In this document: positions 36,882-45,544 of the stretch, piece after piece
Layout: each line of letters opens with the position of its first letter
How positions within the stretch are numbered: position 1 is the first letter of the stretch
NCBI GenBank assembly: GCA_036340635.1
Contig: JAYYYF010000021.1
Location: 1-64,000, forward strand
Reading direction: 5' to 3'
DNA: 64,000 nt
From: GCA-002728855 sp036340635
Lineage (GTDB): Bacteria > Bacteroidota > Bacteroidia > Flavobacteriales > Flavobacteriaceae
Made by a program: the position numbers and the translations under genes
The notes under the pieces: model-generated
Seen by the model: only the letters and a program-made list of their open reading frames with translations
Database searches by the model: none
Told to the model about the DNA's origin: nothing

Positions 36882-38114
36882 ATGACACCAGAAAATTGGC
36901 TGTGGGTTATCATTTGTCTTGTAGTATTTAATTATTTTTTTTCTACAATTTTAGAATATATAAATGACAAACATTGGAAAGCAAATATTCCTAAAAGCCT
37001 GAAAAAATTTTATGCCCAGGATAAATATGAAAAAGCTCGAAACTATTCAATAGATAAGGGGAAGGTTTCTTTTATATCAAGTACATTAAGCCTAATTCTG
37101 GTTTTATTTTTGCTTTGGTTTGAAGGATATGGTTATATAGACAACTTTTTTTCGACTAGATATGATGGATTATTTATACAATCAGGATTATTTTTTTTGA
37201 CACTAATAATTTTGAGTGATTTGATTAAACTCCCATTTGAATACTATTTCACATTTGTTATTGAAGAGAAATATGGTTTTAATAAAACCACCATACAGAC
37301 TTTTTTCTTTGACAAAATCAAAAAGTATATACTTACTATATTAATTGGTGGTGGAATATTAGCTGGTGCGATTTATCTTTTTTCTTCTGTCAATAATGGT
37401 TTCTGGTTATGGTTATGGATGGGAATGTCAATTTTTATGGTGCTAACCAATATGTTTTATGCAGAATTAATTGTTCCAATCTTTAACAAGCTAAAACCTT
37501 TGGATAAAGGTTCCTTAAGAAATAAAATTGAAGCTTATTCAAAGAAAGTTGGATATTCATTAAGTAAAATTTATGTTATAGATGGGTCAAAGAGATCATC
37601 AAAGGCAAATGCTTTTTTCAGTGGCCTTGGTTCTAGAAAGACTATTGCTTTGTACGACACGTTGATAGAAAAACATACTGAAGATGAATTGGTTGCTGTT
37701 TTGGCTCATGAGGTTGGACATTACAAAAAGAAACATATTTTAACTTCTTTAATTTTAACAATTATACAGTTAGGGGTAATGTGTTTTTTATTTGAAATGT
37801 GTTTAAATGAAGCAAACATATCTAGAGCTTTAGGAGCAGAAAAAACGGTTTTTCATTTGGGATTAGTTGGATTTGGTATTTTATACAGCCCTATTGGAAC
37901 AATAGTTGGGATATTTATGAATATTCTTAGTAGAAAAAATGAATTCGAAGCTGATGCGTATGCAAAAAAAACTTGTAAAGCATCATCTTTAGAATTAGCA
38001 TTAAAAAAATTGTCTGTGGATAATTTAACTAATTTATATCCTCATCCATTTTATGTTTTTATACATTATTCCCATCCGCCTTTGATCCAAAGGTTAGAGG
38101 CATTAAACAAATAA
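36882..38114 (+). CDS. M48-family membrane zinc protease (Ste24/CAAX-prenyl-protease type)
   Basis: 410 residues with several membrane helices. The zinc site is HEVGH within LVAVLAHEVGHYKKKH (about residue 275), and the third ligand Glu is in NEFEADAYAKK. Before it come the Ste24-type YVIDGSKRSSKANAFFSGLG and ALYDTLIEKH. The end has YSHPPLIQRLEAL, as in CAAX proteases. In bacteria such proteases probably clear abnormal membrane proteins, as HtpX does. It is divergent from the P19-like gene and abuts the convergent hydrolase. Confidence 0.93.
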   Translation: MTPENWLWVIICLVVFNYFFSTILEYINDKHWKANIPKSLKKFYAQDKYEKARNYSIDKGKVSFISSTLSLILVLFLLWFEGYGYIDNFFSTRYDGLFIQSGLFFLTLIILSDLIKLPFEYYFTFVIEEKYGFNKTTIQTFFFDKIKKYILTILIGGGILAGAIYLFSSVNNGFWLWLWMGMSIFMVLTNMFYAELIVPIFNKLKPLDKGSLRNKIEAYSKKVGYSLSKIYVIDGSKRSSKANAFFSGLGSRKTIALYDTLIEKHTEDELVAVLAHEVGHYKKKHILTSLILTIIQLGVMCFLFEMCLNEANISRALGAEKTVFHLGLVGFGILYSPIGTIVGIFMNILSRKNEFEADAYAKKTCKASSLELALKKLSVDNLTNLYPHPFYVFIHYSHPPLIQRLEALNK

Positions 38115-39077
38115 TTATTTTTCAAGAAGAGTTTCTTTTATAAAACTTTTTGCAAGGGAGAAGGATTTTTTTCTTGCTGTAGGATTGCCGCCAGAATAAA
38201 CACCTCTAGTTACACAAAAAGCAAAACCTAATTTCTGAAGAAATGAATTAGACATTGGGATGTTAAGATAATTCATTAACACGTGACCCTCATCAGTTAA
38301 TTTAAACATGCATTCACTAAAATTATAGGCTTCTTCATTTATATGAACTTTAGAATTCGTGTCAAATGAATGATAAGAATTTTCAAAAACTGTTACATTA
38401 ATATTTGTATTGGGTCTTAATTTTTTTGCCAAATCTTCACATGGTTTCGCCGGAGTCCAATTATCTAATTCACCAATTATTATATGTATTGGTGACTCAG
38501 TAAAATCTGCATTTTCTGGGTCAATAAAACAGGGGGGATAAAAAGCTAGGTGTGAAGCAAAATGGAGTTCTTTATTAATTGCATTTTTAACAGGTAACCA
38601 ACCTGAAAATAGTGTCACTCCACCACCGAGACTCCACCCTGTAATAGAAATTTTTTCTTTATCAATTTTGGGATGATCTGATAAAAATTCTAAAGCTCTA
38701 TATGCATCCAAAATAATTGCTGCCATCGTAATTTCATCTTGAGACCCCACAGTAGAATTTATGTTTCTACTTTTAAAACTATTTAATTCAAAAGTTGCTA
38801 TTCCCATTTTTCTAAACATTTCTAAATATTCAAAATGATGTTCTCTCCAACCATAGCTTCCAGCAACTCCTATTACAAGAGGAATTTTCTCTAAATTACT
38901 TGAGTCAGGTATTATTAGGGTTCCAAAAACTTCTTGTTTATCCTGATTTTCAAGGTTAGATATTATGTCATTTAAAGAAAAAGGATTTGCACTTTGAAAT
39001 GATATTTTTTCTATAGAAAATTGTGAGAAAAGATTCGCTGAAATCAAAAATAAAGGAACAAGTAAAAATTTTTTCAT
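38115..39077 (-). CDS. secreted dienelactone hydrolase-like alpha/beta-hydrolase
   Basis: 320 residues beginning MKKFLLVPLFLISANLFSQ, a signal peptide. The elbow is SITGWSLGGGVTLFSG; the acid is in IIIGELDNWTPAKPCE, and the base His in FENSYHSFDTN. An upstream in-frame ATG (39110) would add eleven polar residues in front of the signal peptide, so 39077 is preferred. Family: dienelactone hydrolase/BAAT-like esterases. Substrate unknown. It starts 26 bases after the SDR stop and is likely in one operon with the SDR and methyltransferase. Confidence 0.82.
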   Translation of the reverse strand: MKKFLLVPLFLISANLFSQFSIEKISFQSANPFSLNDIISNLENQDKQEVFGTLIIPDSSNLEKIPLVIGVAGSYGWREHHFEYLEMFRKMGIATFELNSFKSRNINSTVGSQDEITMAAIILDAYRALEFLSDHPKIDKEKISITGWSLGGGVTLFSGWLPVKNAINKELHFASHLAFYPPCFIDPENADFTESPIHIIIGELDNWTPAKPCEDLAKKLRPNTNINVTVFENSYHSFDTNSKVHINEEAYNFSECMFKLTDEGHVLMNYLNIPMSNSFLQKLGFAFCVTRGVYSGGNPTARKKSFSLAKSFIKETLLEK

Positions 39078-39102
39078 GAGTATGGATTGATAATTTAAGG
39101 GA

Positions 39103-39705
39103 TTAATCATATACTCTTATAACTTCACCATTTTTAGTACCTTCAATAATTTTTGAATAGGTTTCAGCTAATTTTTGCATTGGAATTACATTGTATCCTG
39201 GAAAATAATCTCCATATTTTTCTTCAGAATCTTTAACTAATCCAGGAGATACCACATTGACTCTAATATTGTTTTTAATTTCTAGAATTACTGCTTTCAC
39301 AAAGCTGTGTATTGCACCATTGACTAAAGCAGCTCCAGTAGTCATTTTTACTGGTTTGTCAGCTAGGATACCTGTTGTCAATGTAAGTGATCCTCCTTTG
39401 GTGATATAATTTTGACCTATTTGTACAAGATTTACTTGCCCCATCATTTTATTTTTAATTCCAATATAATAATCATCTTTAGACAAATCACTAAATGGTG
39501 CCCAAATAACCTGTCCTGCTATACAAATGACCGCATCAAATTTATCATTGTTTTCAAATAATTTTTTGATAGATTTTTCATCTGATAGATCTAAATAAAT
39601 TTCACCATTTTTTCTGCCTGCTGTTATAACATTATGATTTTTTGATAGGAAGGAAACAACTTTTTTACCTATTGTACCTTGCCCACCTATTACTAAAATC
39701 CTCAT
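39103..39705 (-). CDS. short-chain dehydrogenase/reductase
   Basis: 200 residues with the nucleotide-binding turn VIGGQGTIGKKVVSFL at the very N-terminus. The later motifs are AVICIAGQVIWAP (the NAG position) and LTTGILADKPVKMTTGAALVNGA; the usual YxxxK is not present in its standard form, and A-L-V-N-G appears where Tyr would be expected. That places it with the atypical small SDRs common in Bacteroidota. RVNVVSPGLVKDS is conserved. The ATG overlaps the methyltransferase stop (ATGA), so the two are coupled. Confidence 0.8.
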   Translation of the reverse strand: MRILVIGGQGTIGKKVVSFLSKNHNVITAGRKNGEIYLDLSDEKSIKKLFENNDKFDAVICIAGQVIWAPFSDLSKDDYYIGIKNKMMGQVNLVQIGQNYITKGGSLTLTTGILADKPVKMTTGAALVNGAIHSFVKAVILEIKNNIRVNVVSPGLVKDSEEKYGDYFPGYNVIPMQKLAETYSKIIEGTKNGEVIRVYD

Positions 39706-40325
39706 AATTTTTTGTTTTTAACACCAGTAACAATAAGGGTTCCAGCCCAATCTTTTTTTCTGTTAGATCTCCAGTTTTTAACATTTGAAAATCCAACTTT
39801 ATTGAAAATATTTATCCAATCTTTTTCTTTTAAAAGGGTCATTATATTTACATCGGTCTCTTCAGGCCAATTATGTGAAATTTTATTTTCAAAATAAAAG
39901 TCTACGCCCATAATTAATCTTCCTCCAGTTTTTAACCATTTATCAAAAACGTGTTGAACTATCTTCTCTGGTTTTTTGAAATAATAAAACACTTCCATTG
40001 AATGAACAAGATCAACTGGTTTTTTTGGAAACCATTTAAGAAGATTAGAACAATGATAAGTATTTTTTTTGTCAACAGAAATCGCTTTGTCAATCATTTT
40101 AGAAGAACCATCAATTCCAACTGAATCGATACATTCTTTATATTTAGAAACTTTTCTTACAACCCATCCATTTCCACATCCTGCATCAATAAAAGAAAAG
40201 TTCTTAAGATTTTTAGAAGAAAATTCCAACATATCCTTTACAGGCTCTGCATGATTTTTTTCCATTCCCTTATCTTTACCTGTTTCAGCCCAATCACTAA
40301 AAATATCAATAGGACTTTTTTTCAT
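39702..40325 (-). CDS. class I SAM-dependent methyltransferase
   Basis: 207 residues. FSFIDAGCGNGWVVRKVS is SAM-binding motif I, SVGIDGSSKMIDKA contains the acidic residue of motif II, and VDLVHSMEVFYYFKKPEKIV is motif IV. GGRLIMGVDFYFENK follows. The substrate cannot be judged from sequence. ATG 40325 (MKKSPIDIF) is preferred; an in-frame ATG at 40364 lies inside the loop of the terminator at 40350-40380 and would add 13 unusual hydrophobic residues. First gene of the methyltransferase-SDR-hydrolase operon. Confidence 0.85.
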   Translation of the reverse strand: MKKSPIDIFSDWAETGKDKGMEKNHAEPVKDMLEFSSKNLKNFSFIDAGCGNGWVVRKVSKYKECIDSVGIDGSSKMIDKAISVDKKNTYHCSNLLKWFPKKPVDLVHSMEVFYYFKKPEKIVQHVFDKWLKTGGRLIMGVDFYFENKISHNWPEETDVNIMTLLKEKDWINIFNKVGFSNVKNWRSNRKKDWAGTLIVTGVKNKKL

Positions 40326-40349
40326 ATTAAATATTAAGTTAAAAATAAA

Positions 40350-40380
40350 AAAGCAATAGATCAATTAAACCTATTGCTTT
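40350..40380 (-). terminator. intrinsic terminator of the Nif3-zinc-ribbon operon
   Basis: A 10-bp stem (AAAGCAATAG with CTATTGCTTT) around an 11-base loop. On the reverse strand it is followed by TTTTTTATTTTT and lies 30 bases after the stop at 40411. It separates this operon from the methyltransferase operon that follows. Confidence 0.88.
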
Positions 40381-40410
40381 GATTCATTTAAAAGCAAAAT
40401 TTTTGTGATG

Positions 40411-41193
40411 TTATTTTTTTTCCTTAAAAAATTTACTCATTTTTTTCTTTTCTTCTTCGGCAAGTTCAGGATCTACCAGTATTCTTCCGCTATGCTCATC
40501 AGTTATAATTTTTTGCCTAGCTGCGATTTCCATTTGCATTTGTGGTGGAATAGTAAAATATGAACCCCCAGCAGCACCTCTTTCAACTGGGACAATTGCA
40601 AGACCATTTTTAACATTTTCACGAATCTTTTTGTATTCGGAAAATAACATGTTGTCAATTTTAGTTTGAAATTCCGAAGATTTTTTTGACAACAATTTTT
40701 CTTCTTTTTCTGTTTCTTTTAAAATCTCATCAAGTTCCGACTTTTTTGCTGACAGATGCTTTTTTCTTTCTTTAAGTTTTTGCTTCAATTGATCAATAAT
40801 TTCTCCCTTTTCTTCTTTTTTTCCAGCAAACTCCTTAATTCTTTTTTCTGCTAGCTGAATTTCCAATTCTTGGAATTCTTGTTCTTTTACTATAGAATTA
40901 TATTCTCTATTATTTCTCACCTTCTTAAGGTTTTCCTCATATTTTTTGTGATTTTCTTTTGCTACTTCAATTGAGTTTTTTTGTTCTTTAGTTTGAAATT
41001 CGTAATCACCAATTTCTTTTTCAAAAGCACTTAGTTTTTCTTCTAATTCATTTATTTCATTTTCTAAATCACTAACTTCTAATGGCAATTCACCCCTAAC
41101 ATTTTTAATTTGATCAACTCTCGAATCAATAAGTTGTAAATCATACAATGCTCTGAGTTTTTCTTCTATCGTAGATTTAGTTTCTTTTGCCAT
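40411..41193 (-). CDS. coiled-coil protein of the CT398/zinc-ribbon family with all zinc cysteines lost
   Basis: 260 residues. Residues about 25-190 form one long coiled coil with heptads of Glu, Lys and Leu (CT398-like). The C-terminal C4 ribbon is recognisable only by its frame: GAAGGSYFTIPPQMQMEI and ITDEHSGRILVDPELAEE. In relatives the equivalent places read CGGCFN..IPPQ and CEYCGRILVD, so the four zinc ligands are A, S, D and S here, and the whole protein has no cysteine in this region. I recall the same replacement in other Flavobacteriia, so it is probably not a sequencing artefact. Second gene of an operon with Nif3-like (one-base gap). Confidence 0.85.
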   Translation of the reverse strand: MAKETKSTIEEKLRALYDLQLIDSRVDQIKNVRGELPLEVSDLENEINELEEKLSAFEKEIGDYEFQTKEQKNSIEVAKENHKKYEENLKKVRNNREYNSIVKEQEFQELEIQLAEKRIKEFAGKKEEKGEIIDQLKQKLKERKKHLSAKKSELDEILKETEKEEKLLSKKSSEFQTKIDNMLFSEYKKIRENVKNGLAIVPVERGAAGGSYFTIPPQMQMEIAARQKIITDEHSGRILVDPELAEEEKKKMSKFFKEKK

Positions 41194-41194
41194 T

Positions 41195-42289
41195 TCATTT
41201 ATAGTTTACTGGGTTAGTTGTAGTTTCAGCCAAAGCGACCCCAAAATTAGGTATTTTTTCATTAAGATAATCCATAATCAAATTTTTTGTGTATTGTTCA
41301 CTTTCATAATGACCAATATCTAAGAGAAAAATTTTTTTTTCGGCTTTGAAAAAATCATGATATTTAAGATCTGAGGTAATTAGAGCATCAGCAGATTGAC
41401 TAATTGAAGGAATAATTGCAAAACTTCCAGAACCACCCAATATTGCAACTTTATGAATCTTTTTATTTAGTAAGGGACTATGCTTTAATGTTGAAATATT
41501 CATTTTAGATTTAACCTTATCAATAAAAGCTTCTTCTTCTAGAGGTTTATCAAGATGCCCAATCATGCCAAATCCAATATCTTGATTAGAGTTTTCTAGA
41601 TTTACTATTTCAAAAGAGATCTCTTCATATGGATGATATTTAAAAAGTGTTTGTAGAATTTTTTTTTGCAAATGTTTGTGGAATAACATACTAATTTTGA
41701 TTTCCTTAATAGTTTCTTTTTTTGATTTTTTTCCAATATATGGGTTAGAGATCTCATTCCCTTTATAACTTCCTAGCCCATCAATTTGAAAACTGCATTC
41801 TTCATAATTTCCAATTTTTCCAGCTCCAACAGCATGCAATTTTTTTAAAAGTATGTCGACTTTATTTTCCGGGATGTATGTTGTTAATTTTTTTAATGTG
41901 TTTTTTTCTGGTATAAGAATTTTAGCATCTCTGAGACCAATTACCTCTGATATTTTGTAATTAACACCATACTTATGTTTGTCTAAAGAAGTATGTATAG
42001 CATAAATAGCAATATCATTTTTAATTGCTTTTATTACTGCTTTTTCAACATAATTTTCACCAGTAAGTTTTTTTATACCTGAAAAAATTATAGGATGAAA
42101 ACTTATTATCAAATTAGATTTTTTTTTAATAGCTTCATCAATAACATCTTCTAGTGAATCAATTGTTATTAAAATTCCTGTGCATTTTTTTTCTTTATCA
42201 CCAACTAATAATCCTACATTATCATCTTCTTCAGCGTAAGCAGACGGAGCCCAGTTTTCAAGGATTTTAATTACTTCTTGGATTTTCAT
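41195..42289 (-). CDS. Nif3-like dinuclear metal centre protein
   Basis: 364 residues. The Nif3/YbgI fold is seen in the N-terminal piece (WAPSAYAEEDDNVGLLVGD and LIISFHPIIFSGIKKLTG, YAIHTSLDKHKYGVN, each with metal-binding His or Asp) and the C-terminal piece (GGSGSFAIIPSISQSADALIT, SDLKYHDFFKAEKKIFLLDIGHYESE written here as SDLKYH and LLDIGHYESE). Between them, about 130-230, is the usual CutA1-like/YqfO insertion. Often annotated as GTP cyclohydrolase I type 2, but the true activity is not settled. Promoter region 42290-42383 upstream. Confidence 0.92.
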   Translation of the reverse strand: MKIQEVIKILENWAPSAYAEEDDNVGLLVGDKEKKCTGILITIDSLEDVIDEAIKKKSNLIISFHPIIFSGIKKLTGENYVEKAVIKAIKNDIAIYAIHTSLDKHKYGVNYKISEVIGLRDAKILIPEKNTLKKLTTYIPENKVDILLKKLHAVGAGKIGNYEECSFQIDGLGSYKGNEISNPYIGKKSKKETIKEIKISMLFHKHLQKKILQTLFKYHPYEEISFEIVNLENSNQDIGFGMIGHLDKPLEEEAFIDKVKSKMNISTLKHSPLLNKKIHKVAILGGSGSFAIIPSISQSADALITSDLKYHDFFKAEKKIFLLDIGHYESEQYTKNLIMDYLNEKIPNFGVALAETTTNPVNYK

Positions 42290-42413
42290 AAATAGTAGTT
42301 GATTACAAATATAATACTATCTTTCAGGTGAAAGGTTGAGTAATTAAATTTTCATTATTTTACTTTGCTGTTTTATTCAATAATTGAACCCATTTTACGT
42401 TAATGAGATGATA

Positions 42414-43439
42414 ATGAAAAATCTCCGCTTTCTTCTTATCCCTTTTTCTTTATTATATAGCTTTATAACCTTGATAAGAAACTTTTTTTTTGATATAGGA
42501 ATTTTTGCTTCAAAAAAATATAGACTATCAAGCATAGGGGTGGGAAATTTATCGATGGGAGGTACCGGAAAATCTATTCTTGTAGATTATTTGATTTTAA
42601 ATTTTAAAATCAAATATAACCTTGCAACCTTAAGTCGCGGTTATGGTAGGTCAACAAAAGGATTTTTAATAGCTGAAAAAAAATCTTTGGCTTTCGAAGT
42701 TGGCGATGAACCCTTTCAGTTTTTAAATAATCATCCAGAAATTAAGGTGACTGTATGCGAAAACAGAAGAAAGGGTGTTGAAAAAATACAAAAAAAGCTT
42801 CCTAAAATTAATCTTATAATTTTTGATGACCTGATGCAGCATCGGTGGGTTAAAAGTGATGTTTTGATAGTTACCACTTCATTCCGTAAACCCTTTTTTA
42901 AAGATTATGTATTTCCTTTTGGGAAGTTGAGGGAAAATAGATCTGGAATTAAGCGAGCTGATATTGTTTTAGTTACTTCAACTCCTAAAAATATAAGTGA
43001 TGATGAAAAAAATAGGTTCTTAAATAATTTTAGAATTTTTTACTCTAAAAGAGTATTTTTTACAACACTTAAATATTCTAGTTACATATTAAATTTTAAT
43101 GAGAAAATTTCTACTGAAGTATTAGCTACTCAATCATTTTTATTAGTTACTGGCATTGCAGATACGACTAATTTTGTTGAATATTTAAAACTCAATGAGT
43201 ATAGTTTTGAACACCTTAAATTTTCAGACCATCATAATTACTCAACTCATGATTGTGAACTTATCAATAGAAGAGGAAAAGGAAAAATTATTTTAACTAC
43301 TGAAAAAGATTTTGGAAGATTAGCACAAAAATTAAATTCATCAAGACTTTATTATATAACCGTATCTCTTAACTTTTTAGATGAAAAAGACTCCCAGGTA
43401 TTTAATGCTTTAATAAACAAAAAATTATTTTCTAAGTAA
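42414..43439 (+). CDS. lpxK: tetraacyldisaccharide 4'-kinase
   Basis: Phosphorylates lipid A disaccharide at the 4' position at the inner membrane. The P-loop is GVGNLSMGGTGKSILVDYL. RGYGRSTKGFL and DEPFQFLNNHPEIKVTVCEN are family motifs, and IIFDDLMQHRWV fits the DDGxQHR motif, with Leu-Met in place of the usual Gly-Phe. N-terminal hydrophobic helix MKNLRFLLIPFSLLYSF serves as the membrane anchor. 341 residues with ATG 42414; earlier candidates are ATG 42408 and TTG 42384. The stop overlaps the convergent lipA gene by eight bases. WaaA, the next pathway step but one, is near 54 kb. Confidence 0.94.
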   Translation: MKNLRFLLIPFSLLYSFITLIRNFFFDIGIFASKKYRLSSIGVGNLSMGGTGKSILVDYLILNFKIKYNLATLSRGYGRSTKGFLIAEKKSLAFEVGDEPFQFLNNHPEIKVTVCENRRKGVEKIQKKLPKINLIIFDDLMQHRWVKSDVLIVTTSFRKPFFKDYVFPFGKLRENRSGIKRADIVLVTSTPKNISDDEKNRFLNNFRIFYSKRVFFTTLKYSSYILNFNEKISTEVLATQSFLLVTGIADTTNFVEYLKLNEYSFEHLKFSDHHNYSTHDCELINRRGKGKIILTTEKDFGRLAQKLNSSRLYYITVSLNFLDEKDSQVFNALINKKLFSK

Positions 43440-44298
43440 TGTGTTTTTGTGCTTTGTATGAAGAACGAACAAGAGGACCACTTTCAACATGTCTGAAACC
43501 AAGATCTTCCCCAATGTTTTTGTAATCATCAAAAACTTTAGGTTCGATAAATGATTTTACTGGAAGATGTTTTTTTGAAGGTTGAAGATATTGACCAATT
43601 GTTAGAACATCAACACCAACCTCAATAAGATCTTCTAATGACTCAATAACTTCTTCTTTTTTTTCCCCTAGACCTAGCATTATTCCAGATTTAGTTCTTT
43701 TTACTCCCTTGTCTTTTAGATATTTTAATACACTTAAACTTCTATCATACTTTGCTTGAACCCTAACTTCTTTGGTGAGTCTTCTGACAGTTTCCAAATT
43801 ATGAGAAATTACTTCAGGCTCAACATCAATAATTCTATCGAGACTAGTCTCATCTCCTTTAAAATCAGGAATAAGGGTTTCAAGAGTAGTGCCAGGATTT
43901 AGCCTTCTAATAGCAATAATAGTTTCTCGCCATAAAATGGAACCATTATCTTTTAAATCATCTCTGTCGACTGATGTTATGACTGCATGTTTTATGCCCA
44001 TAATCTGAATAGATTTTGCAACTTTAATAGGTTCTTTCCAATCTACTTCATCAGGTCTACCTGTTTTTACATTACAGAAACCACATGATCTAGTACAAGT
44101 ATTCCCTAATATCATAAACGTTGCTGTTCCCTCTCCCCAACATTCACCCATATTCGGACAGCTCCCAGACGAACAAATTGTATTGAGCTTATATTTATCT
44201 ACAAGTTTTCTAAGGTCCGAGTAATTTTTACCCGTTGGTAACTTTACCCTTAACCAGTCAGGTTTTTTGTTAGCAGTATCTTTATCTATGATTTCAAT
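43432..44298 (-). CDS. lipA: lipoyl synthase with a non-canonical (ATT) start
   Basis: Inserts two sulfurs into octanoylated lipoyl domains, after LipB. With the start at ATT 44298 the protein has 288 residues, the normal length. The auxiliary cluster motif ICSSGSCPNMGEC (Cys42, 47, 53), the radical-SAM motif CTRSCGFC (Cys68, 72, 75), SVDRDDLKDNGS and the C-terminal GPLVRSSYKAQ all fit. Starting at the first ATG (44151) would lose two of the three auxiliary cysteines and the conserved PDWLRVKLPTGKNY. Upstream in frame there is no ATG, GTG or TTG before a stop at about 44335. ATT 44298 lies ten bases after a perfect -7 box, as expected for a real start. Confidence 0.9.
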   Translation of the reverse strand: MEIIDKDTANKKPDWLRVKLPTGKNYSDLRKLVDKYKLNTICSSGSCPNMGECWGEGTATFMILGNTCTRSCGFCNVKTGRPDEVDWKEPIKVAKSIQIMGIKHAVITSVDRDDLKDNGSILWRETIIAIRRLNPGTTLETLIPDFKGDETSLDRIIDVEPEVISHNLETVRRLTKEVRVQAKYDRSLSVLKYLKDKGVKRTKSGIMLGLGEKKEEVIESLEDLIEVGVDVLTIGQYLQPSKKHLPVKSFIEPKVFDDYKNIGEDLGFRHVESGPLVRSSYKAQKHIT

Positions 44299-44308
44299 TT
44301 TTAAATCC

Positions 44309-44316
44309 CAAAGATA
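44309..44316 (-). promoter_or_regulatory. -7 box (TATCTTTG) of lipA
   Basis: Perfect TAnnTTTG on the reverse strand, ten bases before ATT 44298. Its position supports a lipA start near 44298. Confidence 0.7.
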
Positions 44317-44326
44317 CGAAGTTGAC

Positions 44327-45544
44327 CTACAGACTCAAAAGATAAAGTAAAGTAAATCCGATTAAAAAACAAATTCCTAAAACACTGAGTAATTTCATAC
44401 TCTTATTAGGATGATCTGATATAGGCATATGTTTACTTGTTACTAGGCTATAGTTTAGTATTGCATAAAAGGGAGCAGTTATAAATGACAGCACAGTTGC
44501 TATTTGAACTAGCAACCCCATTTCAGATAATAGAAAAACAAAAATAAGACAGGTTCCAGCTGCTAAAATGGATATGAATAAAAAGTAAAAGTTCTTATCA
44601 TCTTGATTAAATAGTAATTGAATGGTTTTGGACATTGCTCTTGGTGAAGCATCTAATGTCGTTATAGTAGTACTTAGCATTGTTGTAAAAGCGGCTATTG
44701 AAATAATAAAATAAGAGGTTTTTCCAAGACTTGAGGTATAGAGATTAATTAATTGCTCAGCAAAGACATTTCCCTTATTTGAAAACTCGAGACCAGAGCC
44801 AAACATTACAAGAGCCCCTAGACCAATAAAACAAATTCCAAGTATAACAGTGGTAAAATAGCCTACATTAAAATCAAATATACCGTCACTTTTTTTAAAT
44901 TGTTTTTTTAATTCTTTTTTCTTTTCTATGGCCCAAATTGAATGCCAAATTGAAATGTCAAGTGGCGCAGGCATCCAACCCATAAAAGCAACTAAAAAAA
45001 GAAGGCCTGATCCTCTAGGAAAAATCTGGTTTAATTTGATTACATCAGGAGTTTTAAAAAAAGCTATAAAAACAGCTAAAATTGTACTTATTGACAGAAC
45101 AATAATGATAAGTTTTATAACCTTGTCAAGTAATTTATATTTCCCTATTAGTAAAATAAAATAACATGCAAATGTTATAAAAATACTCCAAAACACCATA
45201 TTTGATGAAAGTCCAAAAAGGTTTGAAGCTAATCCAGCTGTAACAATTGTTACAGCTGTTTGGATAGTAAACATTGTTGCTATATTTAAAAAAAAATAAA
45301 ACCACAAATATCCCTTTCCTAACTTATAATAGCCGTCCAAAAGACTTTCACCTGTAGCTAAAGCATATCTGGGACCATACTGAAAAAAAGGATATTTAAA
45401 AAGATTAACTAATAGAAGTGCCCATAAAAGACCCCATCCATAATCAGCTCCAGCTCTAGTAGATTGAACCAAATGAGAAACTCCAATTGCTGCCCCAGCA
45501 AACAATAATCCTGGCCCTAGTTTTTTAATATTCATTTTCAGCAT
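44327..45544 (-). CDS. divergent NRAMP-like transporter
   Basis: 405 residues with eleven or so membrane helices and NRAMP-like beginning LGPGLLFAGAAIGVSHLVQS, where TRAGADYGW follows. The canonical NRAMP metal motif in helix 1 (DPGN) is replaced by a region with Ser-His-Leu-Val-Gln, and helix 6 has GWMPAPLDISIWHS where MntH has MPHN. Relatives of this type are widespread in Flavobacteriia and are annotated as divalent-cation transporters, but the substrate is probably not the standard Mn or Fe. ATG 45544 overlaps the sigma gene; ATG 45535 is an alternative. Its start overlaps the preceding sigma-factor gene by 20 bases, so both are cotranscribed. Confidence 0.8.
   Translation of the reverse strand: MLKMNIKKLGPGLLFAGAAIGVSHLVQSTRAGADYGWGLLWALLLVNLFKYPFFQYGPRYALATGESLLDGYYKLGKGYLWFYFFLNIATMFTIQTAVTIVTAGLASNLFGLSSNMVFWSIFITFACYFILLIGKYKLLDKVIKLIIIVLSISTILAVFIAFFKTPDVIKLNQIFPRGSGLLFLVAFMGWMPAPLDISIWHSIWAIEKKKELKKQFKKSDGIFDFNVGYFTTVILGICFIGLGALVMFGSGLEFSNKGNVFAEQLINLYTSSLGKTSYFIISIAAFTTMLSTTITTLDASPRAMSKTIQLLFNQDDKNFYFLFISILAAGTCLIFVFLLSEMGLLVQIATVLSFITAPFYAILNYSLVTSKHMPISDHPNKSMKLLSVLGICFLIGFTLLYLLSL

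Noticed and set aside
43432..44151. lipA taken to start at ATG 44151
   Set aside because: This would remove Cys42 and Cys47 and the conserved N-terminal region that is plainly encoded upstream in the same frame.
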